Part shown: piece after piece, positions 33,587-45,019 of the stretch
How positions within the stretch are numbered: position 1 is the stretch's first letter
How the letters are laid out: each line of letters starts with the position of its first letter
Assembly: GCA_014529385.2 (NCBI GenBank)
Contig: CM043959.1
Coordinates: 4,645,045-4,709,044, forward strand
Length of the DNA: 64,000 bases
DNA from: Adiantum capillus-veneris
Lineage: Eukaryota; Streptophyta; Polypodiopsida; Polypodiales; Pteridaceae
Direction: 5' to 3'
Notes under the pieces: generated by a model
What the model saw: the letters and a program-made list of their open reading frames with translations, nothing else
What the model was told of the DNA's origin: nothing
Database searches by the model: none
Position numbers and translations under genes: made by a program

Positions 33587-34257
33587 AACCCCCCAAGAAG
33601 AAGGCACTAGATTTTTTTTTAAAAAGTTAGATGGATGGACACTGGATGAAAGCCGATGAATTTTGGAGATTTTTGTACATACAAAAATTCAAGAAAGGGG
33701 AGAAGGAATGTAGATGGCAGGAGCAGCCCTTAGCAAGTGGCTAGTGGATGGCTAGATTGGAGGCTTCAAGAAGCAGTAAACTATGTGAGAATGTTCCTTA
33801 GCAAGTGGTTGGTGGATGACTAGATTGGAGGCTTCCAAGAGCAATAAACTATGGATAGTTACCACAACAACTGACACAGCCAATTAGAACCTAGTCAAGA
33901 GACCTATAATCTTGTATTATCTTGGCCTTTTTTGCCTAGTCGAGCCTCAAACCCTGTAACTTGGAGCTGTAACATTTATGTAATCTGATTCATACTTGGT
34001 TCACTCATTGTACTTATTCACCTCTCTGAATATAATTGCAGCTCTAGTATTTGTTTCAAATTTCATTGTCATTTCTAGTTTTAATACTTAATCTCATTTC
34101 CAATTCTAGTCTTGCTTCCTAGTATATGCTTAGTCTGATCTGACATATCTCATTTGGTATGGACTAAATGTAATTGCCAGCCTAGAATAGATGTCTGAAA
34201 GTGTCTAGCTCATTCCATCCACGATTAGGTTGACATTGTCCCAGCGCGTGTATAAAG
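33587..34257. other. Unassigned DNA with a 68-bp tandem duplication
   Basis: TTAGCAAGTGGYTRGTGGATG begins at 33730 and 33798 with matching sequence over about 60 bp, giving tandem copies at 33727-33857. No coding domain is recognised. Confidence 0.6.
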
Positions 34258-34567
34258 AGTGTGTGAAATGTGTGATGTGTGCATGAAGCACAGAGCTTGG
34301 AGAAGAATATGAGATGACACAATGTGTGGACTCCTTGTCACACTGTGTGACTAAGGTTTGAGAGTCCTTAATAATTAGACTACAAAGAATAAATGGTGTC
34401 TGGCCACCCACTTACTTAGGGCTAGCACATTGGTCTTTTGAAAGGCTTAGAGACAAAGAACAGGTGCTCCTCTTAGCCATCCCTATCTATGCTTTTAGAT
34501 AGGCCCATGAGCTGGTTCCCCATTGGGCCATGCCCAAGCCCTGGCCTCACATTCCACCCCCCTTGGA
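34258..34567 (-). repeat. 3' LTR and polypurine tract
   Basis: On the minus strand CCAAGGGGGGTGGAA is followed by TGTGAGGCCAGGG, the LTR start at about 34551. GTGCTAGCCCTAAGTAAGTG and the next 180 bp match 37793-37983 (same strand) and 16455-16635 (opposite strand). The end near 34258 is set by where the alignment with the 5' LTR stops. Confidence 0.7.
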
Positions 34568-34569
34568 GA

Positions 34570-35900
34570 ATTTTTTTCGTCCTTGAAAACAAAAGTGCGG
34601 TACTTCTTCTTAAGAACACTAATTTTTCCTAGTGGCACCTTTGTCAGGTCAATCTTTCCACTTAACTAATGCTTGGCAAGATGCAAGTTCCTAAATCATG
34701 ATCATTTAGAATATGCTCGGGTTCATGCAGCTAGGGTGGAGGTTTAATGAAATCGATCTCAATTACATTACCATCCCTATGCAAGCATTTACGTAACTAA
34801 CTTACATGAAAAACCAGATGAATATGAGAGTACACAAGGCTATACCTCCAACTTGCTTGAGTATCATACTTAGGAGATAACTTAGGAGTAGGACCAATTT
34901 TTAGACTTTTCCAATGCTCTAGAACACATTAGAATACCTCTTCACCTTCCATGAAGGTGATTTGCAGACGTTTCTCATCATTAGCATACTTCTTGTATCT
35001 GTCTTGTGCTCGTCAAACATTTTAGGAGCAATTTTTAGCATATCCATATGATCTTAGATAAATTCCTTAACTTGCTAAATTTTCTCAGTATCCAACCCCA
35101 TCATAACTGGTGATCTAAGTTGAAAACCATATATAAGCATGGAGGGACTGAACCTAGTCGTAACATGCTTTGCACTGCTATTAACAAACTCAAAAATAGG
35201 GAGATACTCTTCCGAATCAGATTGCTTCTTGCTAACGTATGCTCATAGTGTATCCTCTAGCACTTGATTAACCCATTCAATATGCACCTTTGTCTCTAAA
35301 CAATTTTCAATATTGATATTAAGTTATCTTTCCAATCATTTAAACATAGTGCTCCAAAGTGACTATTAAGCTTGGAATCACGGTCACTCACAATGTTGTT
35401 GGAGATACATATAGTCTATACAGATTGTCAACAAACAACTTGGCTAGCTCTCAAGTTTTAATTGTGGACTTGGTCATAATAAACTTATAAAGTTTATTCA
35501 ACCTATCTACAATCACCCATATTGAGTCATGACCTTGCATGGTGGTTGGTAGACCCGTTGAAATCCATAGAGATACTCTCTCATTTACCATTGGGAATAT
35601 CCAAAGGATGTGAGATTCTTCCTGCCTTCAAGTGCTCTGCTTGATTAACTTAACATTTTTGGCAATGCAAGACATAGTCTTGAACATTGTATGAGTCTAA
35701 TAGTCTTCTTTATGCATGGGTTCCCTGCACTAGGACTATCATGACAATCATAAACATTTGGTGCTAAATGTCTATGTCCATTGGTACGCAAACTCTCCCC
35801 TTGTCCACCCCAGCAACCTTCCACTTAAAGGCCAATGAGCCTTTTAGCAATGGGGTGACTATGTATATATGTGTATACATTGTAGAAGAACCATTTACCC
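34570..35900 (-). pseudogene. Chromovirus integrase and chromodomain, heavily decayed
   Basis: The minus strand preserves GESLRTNGHRHLAPN, ALPKML-like zinc-finger remnants, DYVLHCQKC, ISHPLDIPNGK, ESISMDF (first Asp), NIVSDRDSKLNSHF (second Asp) and, at the end, GKISVLKKKYRTFVFKDEKN. Each matches the + strand chromovirus at 5.6-6.9 kb. Stops and frame changes are frequent. It is a different copy of a related family, ending in the polypurine tract at 34.56 kb. Confidence 0.8.
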
Positions 35901-35919
35901 AATGCCCATCACCGGTCTA

Positions 35920-37200
35920 ACAATCCACAAAATACTTCATATGTAGTCCTTTGGCAAGAATATTTGTAGGATTTTATTGGTGTGAACCTTGAAAATCTCC
36001 ATTTCCTTATCCTCTAGCACCTCACAAATGAACAAATAACATGCTTTTTCTTCACATGAAACAATGTTTCTTTGCCATTTGTATAGCACTCTAACTATCA
36101 CAATGTAACAGTGGCATCTCAACTAATCCCCAAGTCTCCCACTATATGAGTAAGCCATGCAGCTTCCTTGCAAGCCTCTGATGCTACAACATACTCAGCC
36201 TTTATGGTGGACATTATAACACAATCTAGATCTCCATGAGTTTGCAATGCCCAGTGCATATGAAAACGTAGCCTGATGTGGATCTGCTTTTTTCCATATC
36301 TCCTACATAATCAACATTCATGCTCCATCCGTGTGACCAATTATACATGATTCTTGACATCCAAGGCAAATGCACATATCTTTTATACCATTCAATTATT
36401 TCATAACCCCTTTCACTGCCTCCCAAAAATTCTTGCCAGGATTTGACATGTATTTACTAACTACTCCCACTACAAAAGCAATGTGTGGATATGTGGCAAT
36501 CATAGCATACATTAAACTCCCAACTATAGATGAATATGGCACTTAAGCCATGTCAACATTTTCCTCATTAGAACTAAGACAGTTCTTGAGCGAGATTTTT
36601 TCACATATGGCAACAATGGAGTAAATGATGTCACCCTCTCCATATTGAAACCTTCAACACTTTATATGTTTACTATGTCTGAGACACATAAAGTAGTTTC
36701 TTACATTGTCTTGGTGAATGCACATGCCAAGTATATGACTTTCCTCACCCATGTCCTTTTCTTCAACTTTCACACCAAGTGCTCCTTGCGCTTCTCAACA
36801 AATCCTTCTGGTTACTACATGTACACATATTCATGAATATCACCATGCAAGAACATTGTCTTGACATCCATCTCGACAAGTTCCATGTCTTCTTTGGAAA
36901 CTAAGGAAATCACACACCATAGAGTGGTCATCTTGACAACCAGAGAGAAAATATCATCAAATTCAATACCCTATTGTTTCCTAAATCCTTTAGCAATAAG
37001 TCATGCCTTGTACTTTGGTTTGTCATCATGAGGTGAGTCTTCAATTTGTGCAACCATTTACATGGTAATGCCTTCTTATCCTCATGCAATTGAACCAAAT
37101 GCCAAGTTTGGTTCTTATGCAACGATTGCATTTCTGATTGCATGGCTTTCTCCCACTTCACCTAATCCACCTTATGGTGCTTTACCACGCACTCCAGCAT
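35920..37200 (-). pseudogene. Ty1/copia reverse transcriptase and RNase H remnants
   Basis: The frame at 36928-37161 reads KWEKAMQSEMQSLHKNQTWH, then KALPCKWLHKLK, the well-known start of copia RT. At 36226-36560 come VPYSSIVGSLMYAMI, WSMNVDYVGDMEKSRSTSGY and VFICTGHC, the RT end and RNase H. Further remnants to 35.93 kb (KWQRNIVSCEEKA; KVHTNKIL) fit the RNase H tail. The catalytic YVDD section between 36.6 and 36.9 kb is not recognisable. Confidence 0.85.
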
Positions 37201-37778
37201 ACCTAATCCACCTTGAGGTGTTTTACCATGCACTCACACCACAAGTCTTTAAAAATACTCACAACACTCAAAACGCTCGCAATTTTGTGACCACAATATC
37301 TTTGCAACAAACACCAAATAACTAATCGCACTTTGTTTATAGAAGAGGGTGGTCTCGTTAGAAATATTGGCAAATTATAACATAAACTTTTAGTCTATAA
37401 TAGCAAGCAAGAACATTATAAACCACTTGTTCAACCAGTAACATGTAAATTGCACACCTGTAGTTCTAAAGCTTGTAACTTATTCACATGTAATGCTACA
37501 ATAGGTAACATGTTTACCTGTAAGAAACAAAATGCTACTTGTCTTCCATAGCCAAAAGAGTAGAAAATGTAAGAAATGTAGTACATCATAGTTTGCAAAA
37601 GATTACATAATAGCCTAAACCCTAAATAGAGGCAAAAAAGAACTCAAACTGAAATTGCGAGCTCATGAAGCACATTTCCATTGAAGCATATGTCACCCTA
37701 TTTTACATACGTCAAACCGCATAGCAATCGGAGGAGATGAACTCCCTCATGAACTTTACAACCCTCGAGCCAGTCCTT
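37201..37778 (-). other. Leader between PBS and pol remnant
   Basis: No gag is recognised. On the minus strand TTACAGGTAAAC and neighbouring TTACA motifs resemble the leader at 16.8-17.0 kb, which supports a common family for the two PBS-LTR units. Confidence 0.45.
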
Positions 37779-37790
37779 GCTCTGATACCA
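37779..37790 (-). promoter_or_regulatory. Primer-binding site, initiator-Met tRNA
   Basis: The minus strand reads TGGTATCAGAGC, an exact match to the PBS of plant copia and many chromovirus elements, two bases after the LTR end TCTTCA. Confidence 0.9.
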
Positions 37791-37792
37791 AT

Positions 37793-37983
37793 TGAAGAGA
37801 GGGCATGAAATGCATGCATATGTGTGTGAAGCACATATCTTGGAGAAGAAGATGAGATGACACAATGTGTGGACTCATTGTCACACTATGTGACTAGGTT
37901 GTGAGAGTCCTTATTAGTTAGACTACAAAGAATGAAATGTGTATTTTAACCCACTTACTTAGGGCTAGCACATTAGGCTTTAA
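37793..37983 (-). repeat. 5' LTR of the mosaic element, truncated
   Basis: It matches the 3' LTR at 34258-34440 for about 190 bp. Beyond about 37983 a + strand copia gag frame begins, so the outer part of the LTR is missing. Confidence 0.75.
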
Positions 37984-38690
37984 CGAACCAAAAATATACT
38001 CTGATGTGAAGGAAAAGACCACAAGTTATGACTTATGGCAAAAATTATATGACCTATATGAGAAGTAAGTGAAGCTTCTTAGGTTTATTTTTTGCAATAG
38101 TTGGTTCATCTGAAGATGAAAAAAAAGGATGTCTATGCCCAACCATTTAAGTGCGGTTTTCAGCCAATTACTAGTACAAGCGGGGTACAAGCATCATGTT
38201 TAATGAATAAGGCTATGTTTCTATTAGTAATGTTACTTAAGAGAGTAGGGATACTTTTTGGACAACTCTTAGTAATTTTTTCCCTAATGATGGTCTCACT
38301 AGTGCAAATGTGGAAGGAAATTTTCTAACATAGGAATTTAACAAGTAAAACATGGAACCAATAAAGGGTTCAAATGCACAGATGGTAAGAAGGAGATCAT
38401 ATGTGAGGGGGAAGACTATAAAGAGAAACTAGTCCTGGAACAAGTCTTGTGGCCATGGAAATAATGTGAAATGCTGTTATTGTCATAGGAAAGGCCACAT
38501 GAAGAAGAACTGCAACAAATGGAAGAATGAGAAAGGAAATTTACAAGCAACAAGAAGGAAAAAAGGAGACAGGTTCAAATGTGAAGATTGAGAAGCTAAA
38601 TTATTTAGTGAGAATGAGGATGGTGATGTTCTACTTGCCTCACATTTGGATGTTGCACAACTTGTTGCCATGATTTCCTATGTGTTCAAT
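37984..38690 (+). pseudogene. Ty1/copia gag
   Basis: The + strand reads IYSDVKEKTTSYDLWQKLYD, the conserved copia gag segment (KELWDKLE..Y), then LVHLKMKKKDVYAQPF. After a frame change come ANVEGNFLT and the zinc knuckle CYCHRKGHMKKNC at 38477-38515 (C-x2-C-x4-H-x4-C). Gag forms particles and binds RNA. The start is missing, cut by the minus-strand LTR. At least two frameshifts and stops are present. Confidence 0.85.
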
Positions 38691-39500
38691 AATTAGATCA
38701 TTGATTCAGGTGTGGTGCATCCTTACATGTTACTCCATATCAGGAGTGGCTCATTACATATGATGCAACAAGAAAAGGAATTGTATAGCTTGGCAATGAC
38801 TATTCATGTCAGATTGCAGGAGTTGGTGATGTGCAACTCAAGGTTTAGAATGGATCCTCGTATGCTTTGAAAAATGTTAGACATGTGCCAAAGCTAACAA
38901 AGAGCATGATCAATGCTACATATTTGGAAGATGTGAGCTATCATTGCTTGTTTGGTGATCATTCTTGGAGGATCACAAGGTTTCTCTTGTTATAGCTCAT
39001 GGATCAAAGTGTCGTACTTTGTACACACTTCACGTGTCACCAGATGTCAAAAATCATGTAACTTATGTGACCGAGTAGTAAAGTGTCTCTTTGTGGCATT
39101 GATGTTTGGGTCATATCTCTCAAAAAAAAATGAAAGTGCTCTCTCTTTTTGGTTATGTCCATGGCTCTAGCTTTTCTAGATTTCCTTGTGTGAGCATTGT
39201 TTATATGATAAACAAACACATTCACAACATAAAAAAGGGAGTAAACACAAAAGTGAGCCATTAGAACTCATTCATTGTGTTTTGTGTGGACCTATGCCTT
39301 TATTCTAGGTGGTGCAGCATACTTTGACACGTTCATAGATGATGTCTCACGCAATGTGTGGGTGTATCCTTTACAAAAAAAAGGATGATGTTCTCACAAT
39401 GTTGCATAATTTTTTCACTCTTGTGGAGAAGCAATCTAACAAGAGGCTTAAGTGTCTAAGAACAGACAATGGTTGTGGGAAATATGTCTCCAAGCTATTT
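38691..39500 (+). pseudogene. Ty1/copia protease and integrase
   Basis: IIDSGVVHPYM at 38698 is the copia protease motif (normally WIIDSGASxHMT). In shifting frames there follow YALKNVRHVPKLTKSMINA (gag-pre-integrase), then FIDDVSRNVWVYPLQKKDDV, TLVEKQSNKRLKCLRTDNGC (integrase core with the second catalytic Asp) and GKYVSKLF. Integrase upstream of RT is the copia order. It ends abruptly at about 39.5 kb. Confidence 0.85.
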
Positions 39501-39800
39501 TAGTCCTTGAAATCAAAATGGAATGCCAGCCATATACTTGATCTATGTATTCAAAGAGATGGATGTAAGAAGTTACCTTATTTGTGTCAATGAGAGTATA
39601 TAAACAAGGTGCTCAAGCATTTCAATATGGAGAGGGAAAAGCCATGGAGTACTTTATTCCCTCCATATATGAAACTCTTCTACAAGATTGTCTTAATTCT
39701 AATGGTGAGAAGGTTAAACTGGCTAATGTACCATAATATTCATTTGCAGACCGCTTTTTGTAAGTGGACTTCGCAGATACATGTCATGCCTTAGCACAAA
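39501..39800 (+). pseudogene. Ty1/copia reverse transcriptase C-terminal scrap
   Basis: EYINKVLKHFNMEREKPWST and the following LFPPYMKLFYKI match the copia RT segment YIEKVLxRFNMxxAKPVSTP. The whole first part of RT, including the catalytic box, is absent between integrase and this point, so an internal deletion of about 1 kb is inferred. Confidence 0.75.
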
Positions 39801-39839
39801 ACATTAGGAGGCAATGAAATGGGTTATGTCAAATAGAAT

Positions 39840-40240
39840 CAAGTGGAATTTCAGCTTGCTGACTATTTCAACAAGGGTTTCATTCCACCTTGCATATTAC
39901 CTTGGGCTTCATCGATTCTTTTGGTAAAGAAGAAAAACCAGATATGTGCATTTTTTTAGATAATAGGGTTGTTGCATTTAAAATAACAATCCCCTACCCA
40001 GAGTTGATGTGTTGTTTGATCAACTCAAAGGTGCATGCTATTTTACAAAAAATAGACTTGCACTAAAGCTAGTATCACGTCAGCATGAGACTCGTGGACA
40101 TTTCAAAGATATTCTTTCAATTACAATTTGGACATTATGAGTTTTTGGTCGTGTATTTTGATGTCATGAATGCTCCATCTACATTCATGACATTCGTAAA
40201 TAGTATCTTGAAGCCCTGTGGGCAAGGTAGCTTCAAATAA
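39840..40240 (+). pseudogene. Ty3/gypsy reverse transcriptase fragment
   Basis: FNKGFIPPCILPWASSILLV and KKKNQICAFF match gypsy RT fingers (L..GFIRPSxSPWGAPVLFVKKKDG). After frame changes come KIDLH, HYEFLVVYFDVMNAPSTFM and FVNSILKP, the palm up to motif B. It stops before the catalytic Asp pair. It directly follows the copia remnant in the same orientation, another superfamily junction. Confidence 0.8.
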
Positions 40241-41280
40241 TACAAATTCAAGAAAGTAAATTATGAAGGTCTTTCTTTAAATTTAAGAGTTCACTTCACA
40301 GTCAACCACGGTTCTCCCAACCCCACTCTCCCTCTCCAAAAAACTTGTAGGCAAATTCCCACTATATTAATTGAAAATAGGTGATGACGACATCATTAGC
40401 TATTATGTTGGAGAGACTACATCTCATGGTGCGGTAACAATTCTCTACCCCGAACACTACCTAGCTAAGCATGCGATTGCTTTTGAGGAGGAGCTTGACC
40501 ACTATATGAAGAAATGTAGACACCAACAACCTACTCCTCAAGTGTGTACACATGCTTCTTTTTTGGTGCACGCGCACACACCCATAATATAGACACTTGG
40601 AAGGAATTGCTATGTTTAGAATACGTGTATGAGGTGTTGTTGAAGCAAAGTTTCTAACGCTTGGGAAGCAAAGTTTTTTATTCCTGGTAAGCAAAGTTTC
40701 TAACACTCGGAAGTTGGGGAGGGAAAGCATATGCTATTTCTTGTGTACCCTTAGTGGTGGGGTGGAGCTCATAATATGGGAGAGAGAGAGAGAGAGAGAG
40801 AAAAGGGGGGGGGGGGGGGGGGGGGGATTTTGACGTTTTCCAATGTGAGAAAGAAGCTCTTTTGTCATGATTTTTGGCTTTTTAAAAGAAGCCTTAGAGG
40901 AGAGTTGAGTTATGCATACTTTCAATGTGTTCAATGAGGATTGAGAGTTATTTTAAATGTTGATTATCTTTTAAAATATTAAGTGGGTCTTTTTATTTCA
41001 CCTTCTTTCATTTCACATCCTCACATGGTTTGACTTCTCTTGGATTCTATTCGTTTAGAATACTAAAGTGAAGCTTCACCTTGCATAATTCTAATAAATT
41101 TTATACATACAAGTGTGGCCAACGGCTTTCGGCCGCCTATCTCTCTATAGCGCGCATTGTCCTCACTGTTGTGGAGATGTAGAGACACACTGCCGGATGA
41201 AGCAAAATGTGGCTCTTTGAATGTCTCTCTGCTTAATATATGGAATAGATATACATATTTATATATATTTTTGACTTGCA
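40241..41280. other. Unassigned DNA with GA and poly-G tracts
   Basis: GA repeats lie at about 40782-40801, followed by a G run at about 40805-40827. No TG-initial LTR end follows the G run. No coding domain is recognised. Confidence 0.5.
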
Positions 41281-41282
41281 TA

Positions 41283-41360
<78 letters not shown>

Positions 41361-41419
41361 TAAAAGTATACATATATATCAATCTTTATTAACAAGTTCT
41401 CTAAAACTGAGAAAGCTGT

Positions 41420-41472
<53 letters not shown>

Positions 41473-41488
41473 AGAGAGAGAGAGAGCG
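41281..41488. repeat. AC-AT and GA microsatellites
   Basis: AC repeats (about 41293-41322) run into AT repeats (about 41323-41354). GA repeats occupy about 41425-41488, ending 3 bases before the start codon of the unknown frame at 41491. Confidence 0.95.
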
Positions 41489-41490
41489 CT

Positions 41491-42720
41491 ATGGTTTCTT
41501 TAAACGTCTACTTGCTGTGGTTGCAAACGGCGTATGCTATATGGCAATTATTCCGCTACACCAAATTTCTGAGGTTTCCTTACATAGTACTAGCATCAAC
41601 TTGGAAGTCGGGCCTGAAGGAGTCATGGTTTCAGAAAAGGAACGTGCTGTGGATTACTGGTGAGCCGGAATTCAATACCCAGCACCAACCCTGCCCCCCA
41701 GATGAGGTCAAATTAGATGAATGTGGCTACAAGAGAGATGGTGATAATGTGTTCTTCAAATTAGCAGGTAAGAGGAATGCTGCCGATGATCACATCTATG
41801 ATATCGGTTACCGTCCCGCCGTCAACCTCTCCATCCTGCTCAGTAGTTGTGGCAAGTTTCACATTGGTTACAAGTTGTTGCCTTTGTACAAGGATGTTTT
41901 CATTCTGAAATGCTTGCCTTTGGATAAGGCAATACCCAAGGTTGCCATCTCTGCTGCTGAAGTGGTTCTCAAGGTGAAGGTTTTGTGCTTGCTTGACGAG
42001 ACCACGGAGGATTACATTAACGAGAACTTCCTGCGCATCATGTCCATCTTGCCACTGGCCAAAGGTTTTGATGTACTATCCACATATATGTCTGTGTTCT
42101 TGCTAGTGTTGGATGCTCTCTCTGTGCCTGCTAACAAGCTGTGGAACAAGTTCAGTGATCTCTTGATTATGTACACAAAGCTTGAGTTCGCCAGATTCGT
42201 GTGCCTCTGCATTACTTCCTCAGCACTGGCTCGTCAGAGTTCATGTTCACAGACATTTACAAGAAGAATACATATTGGACCAAACCAGGAGATTTTCTAG
42301 TTAAGATGGGCAACTGCACCACCAAATGGAAGCTTAAAAACCACTTCGCGGTCGGACTAATTCCTTGCAAGAGGAAAACAAAACAGGTGAGTTCTCCTGG
42401 TGTGGTCAATCGATCAGGTACTCAATCCTAGAGGAGTTTGATCAAATGTTTGTTCACTGACTTATGATATGCGATCAGCCGAGGGTATGATGTGATTGAA
42501 AGGCATGATCTTTATGGTGTTGACAATGTAGAGCGCATCTTGTACAAGATTTCAGTTGCTTCTTGCTTGGAGCTGCCACCCGTAGAGAGAGACAGAGAGA
42601 GTGCGAGGCAATGCAGTCTACTTCACCAGTATTCATGATTTCCTACGTGACTTTGAGCTCTCAAATTATAAGTTGTACACCAGTCCTGCACACATGATCT
42701 ATTGTTCGTGATACTCTTGC
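41491..42720 (+). CDS. Unrecognised protein-coding region, possibly spliced, one apparent frameshift
   Basis: An open frame of 269 residues starts at the ATG at 41491, just after a GA repeat. Its base composition is richer in G and C than the neighbours, and its amino-acid balance is protein-like (CPPDEVKLDECGYKRDGDN; LKCLPLDKAIPKVAISAAEV). Near 42200 a second frame takes over better (STGSSEFMFTDIYKKNTYWT; KNHFAVGLIPCKRKTKQ), implying one frameshift. It ends at a good donor, CAG|GTGAGT at 42387. After an acceptor near 42480 a short frame (RGYDVIERHDLYGVDNVERI) and then AVYFTSIHDFLRDFEL follow. I recognise no family. A pseudogene is possible. Confidence 0.4.
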
Positions 42721-42733
42721 CACAGAATAACTC

Positions 42734-42789
42734 AGGATAAGGGTTATGAATTAGGGACACAAGGATAAGGGTTATGAATTAGGGACACA
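42734..42789. repeat. 28-bp perfect tandem duplication
   Basis: AGGATAAGGGTTATGAATTA starts both units (42734 and 42762). The two 28-bp units are identical. Confidence 0.9.
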
Positions 42790-42943
42790 AGGATTTTTTG
42801 TTTCCATTGTCAGAAATTTTCCAATGTAAAGACACAGGGTCGATTCCCAGGCGCGGCGTCTTTCCAAAACAAATATTACTATATATAAAAAAAAAAACCA
42901 AACAAAAAAGCTCAGCACCCGTGATTTTTCCTTGTAGGGTCTA

Positions 42944-43066
42944 ACATCATGAGCTACTCCTTAGGAGGGATGGCATGGCTAGCTAGGTGTGGTTGCTTCC
43001 TAGGCCAGCAGTCCCTTGCCCCGAACCGCACCCGTGGTGTCCCTCCCTCACAATAGCTCGTGATGT
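42944..43066. repeat. Short foldback element, 123 bp
   Basis: ACATCATGAGCTA at 42944-42956 is inverted as TAGCTCGTGATGT at 43054-43066 (one mismatch, C/T at a CpG). The inner GGAGGGA/TCCCTCC pair extends the stem. It resembles a small MITE. No clear target duplication is visible. Confidence 0.5.
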
Positions 43067-43079
43067 TGTCATACTCTGC

Positions 43080-43780
43080 AATGGGGTTATGTGTAAAATG
43101 TTTTGTGATAGCTCAAGGAAGTACCAATGGTTTTCTCAAGTTGAAGATGTATGATCCCTTGAAGGGGTAGGGTCCATTCCTCATAATACCTATGACCCCT
43201 TGGCGACCGGCGGAGGCCAGGAGCCATGGGAGAGCAAGTATTATGGGGGATTGGACACCAACACCATTTGTGAGGGAGTAGGCAGCACAACAGTGACCAA
43301 TGCTAAGAGAGAGAAGCTTGCAGGTGCACTCAGTCACTTGCAGGTGGATAGAAGTGAGATTACAGAGCTTTGGTTGCATGGCAGAGAAGCTTGCAGGTGA
43401 GTAGAAGTGAGATTACAGAGCCATGGCTGCATGGGCAATCATTACGCATTATGCATGCTGATGCGTCAACAAGAGGTAGCATTACTGCTGCTGAGATGGC
43501 TCGCAATGATTTGCTGTTGTGACAACTACATCGACTTGATTCCGCAAGTTGAAGTGTCAAAAGCAGGTACCATTCCGACTGCTGAGCTGGTGCATGTTGA
43601 TGATCGTCACATACACCTCTTTTGTGTGCTAACTTGGCAAAGATCCCACAGTTGTAGCGGTGTATTCTGTGGAAGAAAGTGCAGTAGACAGACGGTGCAG
43701 ATGTGCAACCCTCTGACTTTCCAAAAAACCAATGTACACTTGTTTGTAAATTTAGGAAAGAATTGTTTGGGTTAAGATTG
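43080..43780 (+). pseudogene. Decayed coding region of unknown family
   Basis: Several + strand frames look protein-like: SSRKYQWFSQVEDV; PLATGGGQEPWESKYYGGLD, ending at a donor-like CAG|GTGAGT at 43397; then SLRIMHADASTRGSITAAEM and, in another frame, EVSKAGTIPTAELVHVDD and DPTVVAVYSVEESAVDRR. Frame changes every 50-100 bp suggest a broken gene, possibly the continuation of the unknown gene at 41491. A 20-30 bp motif around GAGAAGCTTGCAGGTG is duplicated at 43310-43410. No domain is recognised. Confidence 0.3.
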
Positions 43781-44947
43781 ATTGATTTAGGAAAGATATG
43801 ATTGATCATCTTTAAAACAACTTGTCTCAAGACACCTCCGACTCCTTGGTATATATATTGATAAATAATGATGGTTTTTCAGCCACGTGTAAGTCGGTTA
43901 TCCCCATGAATGATGAGTCTCTACTTCGTCATGTCTTACATAAGTTAGGATACCATTTTTCATCTTAGGGAAGCTGTCCGATTGTATGGGCGATGTTTGG
44001 GTGATGGGTTTCCACCCGGAATTATGAATAACGAATGGGTGTTGTTTTTTCACCCTTAGATGGTGTTGAGACAAGTGGAGTACGGATCAGGGTTATCAAG
44101 AAATATTATAAGTGACTGTACATTGTCTTAAGTTTAAAGATGTTTGTTTGCTTAAAGACTATTTTTAATACTGATCTGAAGACTTGTTTTAATGAACTAT
44201 TGTATGGGAAAGCTAAAAAGGAAAACCATTATTTTACATGTCAAAAGAATGTGGTAGTAATTAGGAAGCAGAGAATTATATGTGAGTGCAGGGTGGTAAG
44301 TGGGGATTGACTAAGGTTGTCAATCAAGGACAGGTGGACCTGATTAGTCAAATAACCATTCATCCCCGTGCACTAAAAATGTTTACAAAACTTCTTGCTT
44401 GAAATAGGAGTCCACCAACGGTTGTGTCCTCACATCTGTTAGGGAAAAAAAAAGCGTTGGCTGAGGATACCGATAGGCGACGGTGATGGTGACACCCGTG
44501 TTGGTCGTGTTCACAACTGGGGGGGCCAAAAGGCCTCCCCCTTTTAAGTTGGGGATAAGGAGCCCTTCACATCCATGGCGCCCGGCACCACTAATTGCAT
44601 GGAGTGACATGCAAGGCAAACCTAAAAAGTGGTGGTTCACATGCAATAAAGCTCAAAAGAGGACAAGTGTCTGGTAAAGATAGAGGAGGCTAAAAAAGGC
44701 TACTCGTCCCAGTAAAGGATACATTTTTTACAAAAAATTGAGGAGCTTTTATGCAGTGAGAGTCTCAAGAGTCAAGGCGAGAAGGTGGATGAGTCGATTA
44801 TGGATAACTTGATAGAGAACACTTGGAAGAATCAACACTTTTTGCCTTCTAATGTCAATCTAGGATCCCCCTTTGCTCTCAATCATCTTTTGCTTATGTG
44901 GTTGGTGTTGAATTGTGTGTGTTGCCCCCGGGCCGTTCTTTTGTGTG

Positions 44948-45019
<72 letters not shown>

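Larger units (their letters stand above)
34258..37990 (-). mobile_element. LTR-bounded mosaic of copia RT/RNase H and chromovirus integrase
   Basis: Matching LTRs lie at both ends (37793-37983 and 34258-34551). A consensus Met PBS follows the first and a polypurine tract precedes the second, so the ends look like one element on the minus strand. Inside, the first pol part is Ty1/copia (RT and RNase H, 37.2-35.92 kb) and the second is Ty3 chromovirus (integrase and chromodomain, 35.9-34.57 kb). These superfamilies have opposite domain orders, so the interior is a composite. Template switching or insertion followed by deletion are possible causes. Confidence 0.7.

Noticed and set aside
42838-42897. 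Possible SINE: GGGTCGATTCCC (B-box-like) followed by a poly-A tract
   Set aside because: No A-box at the expected distance, no target duplication, and only a single 28-bp duplication upstream. Insufficient evidence.
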